NCBI GenBank assembly: GCA_040791665.1
Contig: JBFNNX010000037.1
Coordinates: 1-64,000, forward strand
DNA from: Thiodiazotropha sp040791665
GTDB taxonomy: Bacteria; Pseudomonadota; Gammaproteobacteria; Chromatiales; Chromatiaceae
Length of the DNA stretch: 64,000 nt
Direction of reading: 5' to 3'
How positions within the stretch are numbered: position 1 is the first letter of the stretch; each line of letters begins with the position of its first letter. The notes under the pieces were generated by a model, which was given only the letters and a program-made list of their open reading frames with translations, did no database searches and was not told the origin of the DNA. The translations under genes and the position numbers were made by a program. Shown here one piece after another: positions 43,628-51,996 of the stretch.

Positions 43628-46600
43628 TTATTGATACTTCGCCGCGCGCTTGACTAATTTATCCAAGTCTTTTTCAGATGGGTTCCAGGGTGTGCCGGGA
43701 TGGATGCATCCGGCAGTGCACTTTTCGGCCGCCTTGACGATGTCCTTGAAGTGGCCAGCCTTTGGATCGACTATGACCGCTTTTTTGTCGTCGTTATAGG
43801 TGAAGATACTTGGATTGATCTCGATACACTCGTCACAAGCCGTGCATTCCGGCGTTTCGATCCATACCGGTTCGTAATCACCAATGGCGTCACCGGCACC
43901 GACAGTTGCTGCGCCATTTCCCGGTGTGCCGTTGGCCGAAATGGAACCTGCCAATGCCTCTGCATTGCCGGTGGCGGCCAGGGAGAGCAGGGTGGAACTG
44001 AGCCGGTTGGCCATATCGATCTTGGCCTGATCCACCAAGGCATTCACATCGACCTTATCGAGTTCACCGGCGATACCCTTGAGTTGACGCCAGAACTGAC
44101 GGCGCTCATCACAGGAGCGGGCGATCTCTTCCGCGCAGATGATTCTCATCAGGCGATTCTTACTGTCGACTCCCCATATGTAGGGAAACATTCCGTCCCG
44201 GTCATCCTCGTCAAGATCGATAAATTCATGCATCGGCACCATATTGTCATTCCACGTTTCCGGAGGAGCCATACGGAACTGCTTGCGGAAGCGTCCCTCG
44301 GTCACGGCAAAGTCGGCAAAGGTCATCGGGACCTCCAGCTTGCACTCTTCGCCCTTCTCATCCTGATAGTTGATGCTATACATCGGCCAGTCTCTGTCCA
44401 TTGCCGGATTGCCTTCCAGATCGATGCACTCTTCTATGGTTATACCCGCATCCGGATCATATTTGATCAACGGATAGGCGCGTCCCTCGACGGCCATTTT
44501 CGATTGCTGGGCAGCGATATCGTCACCGATTCCATGTTCGGGCGGACATACGGCGTAGATATTGAACAGTGCCGGCCGGCGGCTGTTGAGACCGTCGATA
44601 TAGCCTTCGATCAAGTGTGTCGTGTTGTTGATCGTGCCCTGTAACACATACGTGGTGCGGTGGGCGATACCGATCAGAGAGACCTCTTTGCGGATCTCCT
44701 CCTTGCCTTTCCACGCCTTGCCATATGGGCTCATGTCGGCAACCTGGCCGATGTAGCCGGAAGTACAGGCCTGACCGCCGGTATTGGAGTAGACCTGGGT
44801 GTCGAGTACCAGAACCTTTATCGGCATACCGGAGGCGAGGGCTCTTGAGAGATTCTGGAAACCGATATCGTACATCGCACCGTCACCGCCCACTGAGACC
44901 ACCGGTGGGCAAAGCAGCCATTCCTCATCAGTGAAATCATTCCAGCTGAACTGTTTGAAATACTCCCCATGTTCGGACGGGTTGTATTTACCGGTCAACT
45001 CCAGTTCAGCCTTACGGATCGCTGCGAAACCGTCGGCCATCTTGCGCATATGCCCCTCGAACAATCCCATCGCAACCGATGGACTGTCCTGAAAAAGGTG
45101 GCTGGCCCAGGGGAATGGGTAAGGGTTATAGGGGTAGGTCGATCCCCATACTGAGGTGCACCCTGTCGCATTGATTATGCCCATTTCAGCACGGCCGTTC
45201 TTGGTGACACCCTCTAGATATTGCCATTTCAACTCGCGCAGCTGATCCAGCAACTGTGTCGCCCACTGCAGCCATTCGCGATCGATAACAGTCTTCTCAT
45301 GGCCACTGTCGAGATTGTCGCTCAGGTTGGAAAGGGTGAGATCACCCTCAGTATTACTTGAGACGGCCTCAGCGATCGCACTCGAATCGCTTAGATCAAC
45401 ACCTGATGCGAGTTTCAGACGCACGTGTTGTTCCAGATCCGCGATCAACCTGTCGATCTTCTCCAGATGCTGTTTAACCCTGGGCTGCATCAAGGCGGTC
45501 ACGGTACTGGTGAACAGGTGGATGATGGTCTTTTCACCACAACCGAGGCAGGCGCCGTCACCGCAGGACATGGAGTTGTAGTTGGCCTTGTCCATCAGCA
45601 GGGTGTGCAGAGCGCCAATCTTCTCGTCCAGGTCGTCGATGCGGTTGAAAGAGGGATGGCTGGTCGGCAGATCGAGCCAGATATCCCAGTCGTCACGCAT
45701 ACGCTGTATGGCCGCTTCATCCTGGTGGGTGGCGACCAGGGCGTCGTCCTCACAGATCTCGACACACTCCATGCACCCTTTACAGGTATAGGGATTGACT
45801 GTAATGGAGAAGAGTCCACCGCTGTTTTTGTTCCTCTTCTCCATGGTGTTCCAATACGGTTTGGTCACGGAGAAATCGAATTCGCCCAGTGCCTGCAGGA
45901 ACAGTGCGAACTCCTCTTCCAGATTGGGCCGGGACTCCTCATCGACCTCGGCAGCCGCGATGGATTCAAGAACGGCCTGATCCAGGCACTGCCTGACATT
46001 GGCAGCTTCACCGCCTTCGTTCAGGAGCTCACGAAGACGTTTCTCCACGTTGCGGCTTTCACGCCTGAGGTATTGGGTTGGGCGGCCTGTTGTCTCGATT
46101 CGGTTGATAGCGGTGTTGAAGATATCGCTCAGGGTGTTGACCAGACCCGGGATCGCGCTGTCGGGACAGACCACGTAGCAGTCGCCACAGGCAGTGCAGT
46201 TTTCCGCGACCCACTTGGGATAGTCGAAACGGATCTGGGTCATATCGCGAAAGACGCCGGTAGCGGCCGGGATCAATGACAACGCCTGATAGGGGTCCGC
46301 AAGGTTTTCATTGCCTTTGCCGGTTGCATAGAAGCTGCCGGTCTGCTCCCAGAAACGATGTACATCGGAGATGCCGCCATCCGCCTGAGGAAGCTGCTTG
46401 AGCATGACCGGCAATCCAAGCTCTTTCTTGACAGGCATCTGTGCGGCTGAGTCGACAACCTTGTTGGTGATTTCGTGGATTTCATCGAAACCGCGCCTTA
46501 CCACACGCAGATTATCCTCCACTACCCGGCGGCCTTTGCTGCCGAACTTATGTTGCAGTTGGTCTTCGATGGCTGAGAACAGCTTCTTCTCATCCAGGCC

Positions 46601-48565
46601 CGCCATTTCCATCAATGGTGAGCCGGCAAAGAATGCGCCCTGGAAGGCATTTCCCTGCATACGCAGCTGCAGATCCGCATCGGTTGCCTCTTCACGGGCG
46701 ATCTTGAAACCATCCACATAGAAGACATGAATCTCATTGTCGATGATCTGCTGCTGCATCCAACGGGGGAAGGTCTGCCAGACTTCGTCGGCACTCCCCA
46801 GATTGGACTGGATGATCAGGGTGCCACCCTTCTTCAGGCCGGCGAGGGGATTGGAGTGGCCGAAAACATTCGGATCGGGACTCAGCACCACATCCACATA
46901 GTGGTATTCGCAGTTTAGGGGGATCGGTGTCGGCGCCGCAGACAGGTAGTAGGTGGTTGGTTGTCCTTTTTTCTCCGAGCCGTATTTCGGATTGGCCTTG
47001 ATCTCATAACCCAGCAGATCGTACAGGGTCATAACCAGATTTTTACCGGTGGTGATTGCGCCCCAGCCACCGACTGAGTGCATACGCACCGTAATCGATC
47101 CCTCCGGCATCAGATTGGGATTCTCGGAACCGCGAAGGGCCATTTTGCCGATGTCCGGATAGGCTTCCAGCAATCGCTCGATATGGATCTCCTGTTTGGG
47201 ATTGTCAGCGTCGCGGATGAAATCGATACCCAGATAGAAGAATTTGCGATGCCCGCCATCAGGCAGCATGTTTTCGACCGCGCCGATCAGGGCCTCGGGC
47301 TGCAGGTCTCTCGATCCGAGACCATAGGCGCCGGAGTAGAGGCGTGGCGCATCGCTGAAACTGGAATAGCTGTCGTAGCTGGGGTAGGGCAGTTGCTGTT
47401 TGCCCGCAGCGGCCTGCCCGTTTTCGATACATTTGGAAATCACCGAACGGACTTCACGCATCAACGGTAGGTCTTCCGCCAGCGGCTGGTCGGTGCGTTC
47501 GAGCACACAGACACCCTTTTTGCCCTTCAGCAAAGAACCTAGCAGGTCACCGGGGAAGGGGCGGAACATGGTGATGTCGACGACACCCACCTTCAGCTTG
47601 CGGGTCTTCTGCAGATAGTCGGCAACCCCATGGGCCTGCACGATCATCGATCCCATGCCGACGATGACATAGTCGGCCTTGTCGGTGTTGTAACAGCCGA
47701 TGCGCTGGTAGCGACGACCGGTGAGCTGGTAGTACTCCTCCATCACCTGGTCAGCTATCTGCGGAATATGTTGGAAAAAGTAGGGACGCTGAGCTGCGGT
47801 GGTCTGCATATAGGCGTCCTGATTCTGCACGGAACCGGAGAGCATCGGATTGTCCACATCCCAGACCATGGGCACCCGGCGTCGGGTTTCACCGTAAAGC
47901 AGTTTTTGCGCCGGCGTTGGACACTCTATTTCATCGTCGGGACATCCCAGGAATTCGTTGATCAGCTCCCGCTCCGGCACCATCAGGGGTTCAATCAGGT
48001 GGGTGGTGAGAAAGCCATCCTGGGCAACCGCCGCAGGGGTCAGTGAGAGTTCGGCAATCTTGCGTCCGATCAGGTTGAGATCAGCCGCGCCCTGGGCATT
48101 ATTGGCGAATACCTGAAAAAAACCGGTATCGTCGATACAGTGAAAATCGTCATGGCCGCAGTGCACATTCAACGAGGCCTTGGTGATGGCGCGACAACCG
48201 ATGTTCAATACATAAGGCAGACGTTTTCCCACCGCGGCGTAGAGGGATTCGTGCATAAATGCAATGCCCTGGGCAGACGAGAAGTTGGTTGCGCGCAGGC
48301 CGGTCATGGACATGCCGGCGGTTACGGCAGCCGCAGCGTGTTCAGATTCCGGTTCAATGAAGATCAATGAGCGGTCGGAGATATTGACATGACCTTTGGC
48401 CGTCTCTTCTGCCCAATACTCACCCATCTGGGTGGAGGGTGTGATCGGGTATGCGCCCGCTGCGTCCGAAGCCTCCCGCTCACACATGATCACCGCGCCA
48501 TTGCCGTCCATCGCCATGCGGATGCCGGGATACTTGAAGGTCTTCTCGTCTTTTTTACCAAACAT
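43628..48565 (-). CDS. nifJ: Pyruvate:ferredoxin (flavodoxin) oxidoreductase with fused C-terminal ferredoxin
   Basis: Interconverts pyruvate + CoA and acetyl-CoA + CO2 with ferredoxin. About 1645 residues against the usual 1170-1200. Order of parts: the N-terminal oxidoreductase domains (GAYPITPSTQMGEYWAEETA near residue 40), domain II, the gamma domain, a [4Fe-4S] motif CTACGDCYVVCP (about 790), a spacer of about 125 residues, a second motif CKGCMECVEIC (about 930), the TPP domain starting CGDGACLGCGEK (about 1000) with VGGDGAMYDIG (about 1228), and an added C-terminal ferredoxin domain with CTACDEC (about 1573) and a final CTAGC. ATG 48565 suits the upstream GAGA site better than ATG 48574. 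It lies between rnfB and rnfC. Confidence 0.94.
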   Translation of the reverse strand: MFGKKDEKTFKYPGIRMAMDGNGAVIMCEREASDAAGAYPITPSTQMGEYWAEETAKGHVNISDRSLIFIEPESEHAAAAVTAGMSMTGLRATNFSSAQGIAFMHESLYAAVGKRLPYVLNIGCRAITKASLNVHCGHDDFHCIDDTGFFQVFANNAQGAADLNLIGRKIAELSLTPAAVAQDGFLTTHLIEPLMVPERELINEFLGCPDDEIECPTPAQKLLYGETRRRVPMVWDVDNPMLSGSVQNQDAYMQTTAAQRPYFFQHIPQIADQVMEEYYQLTGRRYQRIGCYNTDKADYVIVGMGSMIVQAHGVADYLQKTRKLKVGVVDITMFRPFPGDLLGSLLKGKKGVCVLERTDQPLAEDLPLMREVRSVISKCIENGQAAAGKQQLPYPSYDSYSSFSDAPRLYSGAYGLGSRDLQPEALIGAVENMLPDGGHRKFFYLGIDFIRDADNPKQEIHIERLLEAYPDIGKMALRGSENPNLMPEGSITVRMHSVGGWGAITTGKNLVMTLYDLLGYEIKANPKYGSEKKGQPTTYYLSAAPTPIPLNCEYHYVDVVLSPDPNVFGHSNPLAGLKKGGTLIIQSNLGSADEVWQTFPRWMQQQIIDNEIHVFYVDGFKIAREEATDADLQLRMQGNAFQGAFFAGSPLMEMAGLDEKKLFSAIEDQLQHKFGSKGRRVVEDNLRVVRRGFDEIHEITNKVVDSAAQMPVKKELGLPVMLKQLPQADGGISDVHRFWEQTGSFYATGKGNENLADPYQALSLIPAATGVFRDMTQIRFDYPKWVAENCTACGDCYVVCPDSAIPGLVNTLSDIFNTAINRIETTGRPTQYLRRESRNVEKRLRELLNEGGEAANVRQCLDQAVLESIAAAEVDEESRPNLEEEFALFLQALGEFDFSVTKPYWNTMEKRNKNSGGLFSITVNPYTCKGCMECVEICEDDALVATHQDEAAIQRMRDDWDIWLDLPTSHPSFNRIDDLDEKIGALHTLLMDKANYNSMSCGDGACLGCGEKTIIHLFTSTVTALMQPRVKQHLEKIDRLIADLEQHVRLKLASGVDLSDSSAIAEAVSSNTEGDLTLSNLSDNLDSGHEKTVIDREWLQWATQLLDQLRELKWQYLEGVTKNGRAEMGIINATGCTSVWGSTYPYNPYPFPWASHLFQDSPSVAMGLFEGHMRKMADGFAAIRKAELELTGKYNPSEHGEYFKQFSWNDFTDEEWLLCPPVVSVGGDGAMYDIGFQNLSRALASGMPIKVLVLDTQVYSNTGGQACTSGYIGQVADMSPYGKAWKGKEEIRKEVSLIGIAHRTTYVLQGTINNTTHLIEGYIDGLNSRRPALFNIYAVCPPEHGIGDDIAAQQSKMAVEGRAYPLIKYDPDAGITIEECIDLEGNPAMDRDWPMYSINYQDEKGEECKLEVPMTFADFAVTEGRFRKQFRMAPPETWNDNMVPMHEFIDLDEDDRDGMFPYIWGVDSKNRLMRIICAEEIARSCDERRQFWRQLKGIAGELDKVDVNALVDQAKIDMANRLSSTLLSLAATGNAEALAGSISANGTPGNGAATVGAGDAIGDYEPVWIETPECTACDECIEINPSIFTYNDDKKAVIVDPKAGHFKDIVKAAEKCTAGCIHPGTPWNPSEKDLDKLVKRAAKYQ

Positions 48566-48659
48566 TGAACACATCTCTTGTCTAGTTAAGGATTATTAAT
48601 CTCAGCTTTTAGCACTTGGTGTGAGTACTCTGCGCTGAAATCGATACAACAGCCTTCAC

Positions 48660-49538
48660 TCAAAGGGGAAGGGCTTCACTTCTCACGATACGCTTGGCGT
48701 GGATACCTTTGACCGGTCCTTTGTCATCGTCGAGCCATACAATAGCCCCCGTTGGACACCTCTCTGTGGCCACCGGTGAGGCGAGACTGTTGTTACTGTA
48801 ATCGACCACTGCCAGGTAGTTTTGAATCGTAATCAGTCCCTCCGGGGAATCCTTCACACAACGTTCACAGGCCGTGCAGGCAACCTCGCATTCGTTCTCG
48901 GCGGTATCGCCATGCTCCAGATTTTTACAGGCCACCCAGAGTCTGCGATCCACGGGTTGAACGGAGAAGAGACCCTTAGGGCAGATCTCCACGCAATCCT
49001 CGCAGGCCGTGCACTTTTCCGCGTCTACCACCGGCAGACCGTGGCTATCCATGGTGATGGCGTCGAAATCACACACATCGGCGCAATCGGCCAGGCCGAT
49101 ACAGCCCCAGGTACAGCTCTTGGGGCCGCCGGAGACGACCGATGCCGCGCGACAACTCTCGAGTCCATTGTAATGGGCGCGCATGCGCGCCACGTGCGAT
49201 CCGCCTGCACAGGCGAGGCGTGCCACCCGCTTAACCACATCGCCACTCTCCACACCCAGATAGTCCGCTATCTCATCGATCGCTTCGCTGCTGCTGACCG
49301 TGCACTGAGCAGGAGTGACTTCACCCGATATCAGGGCCTCCGCAAACGGACGACACCCGGCATTGCCGCAGGCGCCACAATTGGTGGCGGGCAACATACT
49401 TTCGATCTCGTCAATCCGCGGGTCTTCAAAGACCCAGAGTTTTTTATTGGCAAAGGCCAGCATGGATGAGAGCAACAGACCAAGCACTCCCATGAATAGG
49501 ATTGCGGTTGTAACGTTGAGTGCGATGTCAGTATCCAT
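48660..49538 (-). CDS. rnfB: Rnf electron transport complex subunit B, long form
   Basis: A 292-residue iron-sulfur subunit with one N-terminal helix (about 7-29). The first cluster motif is TNCGACGNAGCRPFAEAL, followed by several ferredoxin-type motifs (CIGLADCADVC, CTACEDCVEICP, CEVACTACERCVKD). The late cysteine-rich segments exceed those of enteric RsxB and resemble RnfB of anaerobes. It opens the cluster, separated from rnfC by nifJ, so it probably takes electrons to or from NifJ-linked ferredoxin. Confidence 0.93.
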   Translation of the reverse strand: MDTDIALNVTTAILFMGVLGLLLSSMLAFANKKLWVFEDPRIDEIESMLPATNCGACGNAGCRPFAEALISGEVTPAQCTVSSSEAIDEIADYLGVESGDVVKRVARLACAGGSHVARMRAHYNGLESCRAASVVSGGPKSCTWGCIGLADCADVCDFDAITMDSHGLPVVDAEKCTACEDCVEICPKGLFSVQPVDRRLWVACKNLEHGDTAENECEVACTACERCVKDSPEGLITIQNYLAVVDYSNNSLASPVATERCPTGAIVWLDDDKGPVKGIHAKRIVRSEALPL

Positions 49539-49961
49539 AGCCTTTACTCAAATGTCATAGAAAGGTAAGCCAAGAGAAACCTCAAATAGTGTAGTGTTGG
49601 CTTTAGTATTGGTCCATGGAATGGCTTCAATAGATAGTATTAGTTTTTTTAAATGTCACTCAGCATTTAAAACATCAATATTAACTATTTAAATTCGAGT
49701 AATTGTCTATTGCTGCTCCTTAGTCAACTCTATATCTAAAGACTTGAATTTCAACCATGTTGGCTTATCCGGGAATGTTTCCAACCTTGTCTCAAAACAT
49801 GGGTCACTACAAGTAAAAAATCCGATTTCCTAATTACAGGTATCTGATGTGTGCCAGTAGTTTATATAGCGGCTTAACTTGATAAAAGCTTATTGGTAAT
49901 TTCAACTGATCGAATAGACGGGCAGCTAGAGAAGGTCCTTGTAACAAGCGTTAGATCAGTA
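49539..49961. other. AT-rich region upstream of rnfB
   Basis: 423 bases with no credible gene, noticeably more AT-rich than the flanking genes. It contains the rnfB promoter on the minus strand and the 3' flank of the transglycosylase gene. I looked for an FNR-type TTGAT-N4-ATCAA site and saw none, and no clear intrinsic terminator. Confidence 0.5.
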
Positions 49962-50561
49962 TCAGAATGGCCACAGGCTCCAGCCCCGTTCCAGTCTCTC
50001 TCTGCATGCGGCGATTTGAGAGCGGTAGCGTTTGGCGTTGCTTTCCACTTTACGGGCCACCTTCAGCAACCAGGGTTTTTTGTTGTAAGTGGCGCGTTTG
50101 TAGCCGCCATGGCCCTCGTGGTAGGCGAGATACTGCCGGTAGGTGTCCCACTTCGAGATACCCAGTTTGCGATGTGAGACACTCCCGTACCAGCCGATAA
50201 AGTCGACCGCATCATCGTAATCATCCCGGTCAGCCCAACTGTTTCCCGTTTCCCGCTTGTACCACTTCCAGGTAGTATCCTGAACCTGGGCATAGCCGTA
50301 GGCGGACGATTTGCGAAACCACGGAATGAACCAGAACAGCTTCTCTCTTGGGGGTTTGGCATCGTGTTCGAAGCGCGACTCCTGGTGAATGATGGCCAAT
50401 TGCACATGGATCGGCACCCCCCACTTTTCGAAGGCCTCCTCGGATGCCTCATACCAATCGTCTTTCTCCTCGAAAATATCGCAGGCGTCGGCCATATTGC
50501 GTGGCGGCGAGCTGGAGCAGCCGTAAATGGCTGTCAGGCAGAGCAGTAAGGCGGCTCGCAT
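49962..50561 (-). CDS. Lytic transglycosylase-like (SLT domain) lipoprotein
   Basis: 199 residues from ATG 50561, giving a lipoprotein signal (MRAALLLCLTAIYGC). The SLT domain has catalytic Glu in IIHQESRFEHDA, then SAYGYAQVQDTTWKWYK and YLAYHEGHGGY, matching the ES, GxxQ and AYN-type motifs of family 1 lysozyme-like transglycosylases, which cut peptidoglycan. A start at 50630 would put 23 extra residues before the signal peptide and is less likely, although the Shine-Dalgarno evidence is weak for both. Confidence 0.85.
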   Translation of the reverse strand: MRAALLLCLTAIYGCSSSPPRNMADACDIFEEKDDWYEASEEAFEKWGVPIHVQLAIIHQESRFEHDAKPPREKLFWFIPWFRKSSAYGYAQVQDTTWKWYKRETGNSWADRDDYDDAVDFIGWYGSVSHRKLGISKWDTYRQYLAYHEGHGGYKRATYNKKPWLLKVARKVESNAKRYRSQIAACRERLERGWSLWPF

Positions 50562-50810
50562 CAGGGCGAGACCCGAAGGTCTGGATTCATGTAAGGTCGG
50601 TTCGAAACGGATTCCACGCGGATTCTGCATTTATGGTTTATTCCAACAGTTTAATCTATGGGTTAATAAATCATCAGGCCGCGACCTGAAGCCCGAAATA
50701 AGTATAATAGCGCCGGTTTTGACACTTAGCCGGGGCGATTGATTCAACCCGAGGTTGGTCCCGCACTTGGCGTATCAAAAAAATCAAAAGGAATAAAATA
50801 GGAGCGATCA

Positions 50811-51452
50811 ATGAAACTTATTCTGTTGGGTGCACCCGGTGCAGGTAAAGGGACTGTGGCCAAACTGCTGACTCAGCTGGACGGCTCGGTGCAAATCTCC
50901 ACCGGCGATATTCTGCGGGGAGCCGTTCAGGCCGGCAGTGAGTTGGGCAAGCAGGCGGAGGCCTACATGAAGGCTGGCGATCTGGTGCCTGACGAGCTGA
51001 TCATGGGGATCATGGAGCAACGTCTTCAGGAACCGGATTGTGAAAAGGGTTTTCTCCTGGACGGGTTTCCCCGCACAATCCCTCAGGCCGAGGCTCTCAA
51101 GGAGTTGCTGAAGAAAATCGGCGTAGAACTCGATTTTGCGGTGGAGATCGATGTGCCCCGTGAGGTGATCCTCGATCGCCTTACCACCCGCCGTACATGC
51201 GTCGACTGCGGAGCTATCTATAACGTCAAGAGTATGCCCACCAAGGTCGAGGGCGTATGCGACAAATGTGGCGGGAGTGTTGTGCAGCGTGATGACGAGA
51301 CCGAGGAGGCGATCTCCAACCGACTCGACGTCTATAATGAGAAGACCGCGCCGCTTGTCGATTTCTATAAAAACGAAAATATGCTGCTGACCGTTAGCGC
51401 CACTTCAAGTGAGGTGGTCGTCAATGCAATCCGGGAGAGACTCGACGGCTAA
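50811..51452 (+). CDS. adk: Adenylate kinase, zinc-type LID
   Basis: 213 residues catalysing AMP + ATP to 2 ADP. The P loop is GAPGAGKGT, the AMP-binding region is STGDILRGAV, and the signature is FLLDGFPRTIPQA. The LID domain has four cysteines (CVDCGAIYNV ... CDKCGG), the zinc-binding variant common in Gram-positive bacteria and some proteobacteria but absent from E. coli Adk. AGGAG precedes the ATG and a terminator follows. Confidence 0.96.
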   Translation: MKLILLGAPGAGKGTVAKLLTQLDGSVQISTGDILRGAVQAGSELGKQAEAYMKAGDLVPDELIMGIMEQRLQEPDCEKGFLLDGFPRTIPQAEALKELLKKIGVELDFAVEIDVPREVILDRLTTRRTCVDCGAIYNVKSMPTKVEGVCDKCGGSVVQRDDETEEAISNRLDVYNEKTAPLVDFYKNENMLLTVSATSSEVVVNAIRERLDG

Positions 51453-51489
51453 TCCCGTCTATCGCAAATTTCTTCTGCGAAAGGCGATT

Positions 51490-51521
51490 AACCCGCTCCA
51501 ATGAGCGGGTTTTGTCTTTTT
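51490..51521 (+). terminator. Intrinsic terminator after adk
   Basis: AACCCGCT (51490-51497) and AGCGGGTT (51504-51511) form a perfect stem with loop CCAATG, followed by TTTGTCTTTTT. It lies between adk and the convergent tautomerase gene. Confidence 0.85.
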
Positions 51522-51537
51522 CCAGTCAGGGCAGGCA

Positions 51538-51741
51538 TTAAAGCCCTTTTTTGCGCCGCTCAGTGACCTGCTCGCCGGCTATGCCCCAATTATCGGTATC
51601 GACCTCCTCGATGATTACAAAGGTGGTAGCCGGGTTTTTTCCCAGTATGTCCGCCAATAGCCTGGTTGTGCCGGCAATGAGCTGTTGTTTCTGCTCCTTG
51701 GTGACCTCTTCCCTTGTGATCTTGATATTGACATACGGCAC
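51538..51741 (-). CDS. 4-oxalocrotonate tautomerase family protein
   Basis: A 67-residue protein, the typical size of a 4-OT hexamer subunit. The catalytic Pro1 follows the initiator Met (MPYVNIKITREEVTKEQKQQ) and an Arg of the active-site type is present. It also shows TTFVIIEEVDTDNWGIAG, a strong family segment. Family members tautomerise enol acids; the substrate is unknown because no catechol pathway is adjacent. AGGAG lies before the ATG. Confidence 0.88.
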   Translation of the reverse strand: MPYVNIKITREEVTKEQKQQLIAGTTRLLADILGKNPATTFVIIEEVDTDNWGIAGEQVTERRKKGL

Positions 51742-51996
51742 GTGAATTCCTCCTTCAATATACAGGTGATAGGTACAGATTAGATTATATCGTTGTCTTT
51801 CAATCGAAGATTTAATGTTGCAGCTTTGCGTTGTTCACCCGAATCCAAGAAACAGAATCCATCCGGTTATTTTATTTAAAATTTGTTAGAATCCGGTCGC
51901 TAGTTACGGGTAGGTTGGAAAACTATTTGTATTGTAAGGGTCTGGATAGGCAGATTTCAGCAAAATACCCGGTTGAAGGACAGAAACAGCGCAGTC

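Noticed and set aside
43700..44644. A 314-codon plus-strand frame, and another at 45425-46279, opposite nifJ
   Set aside because: Both lie wholly inside nifJ, which is confidently identified on the other strand; no start signal or domain supports them.
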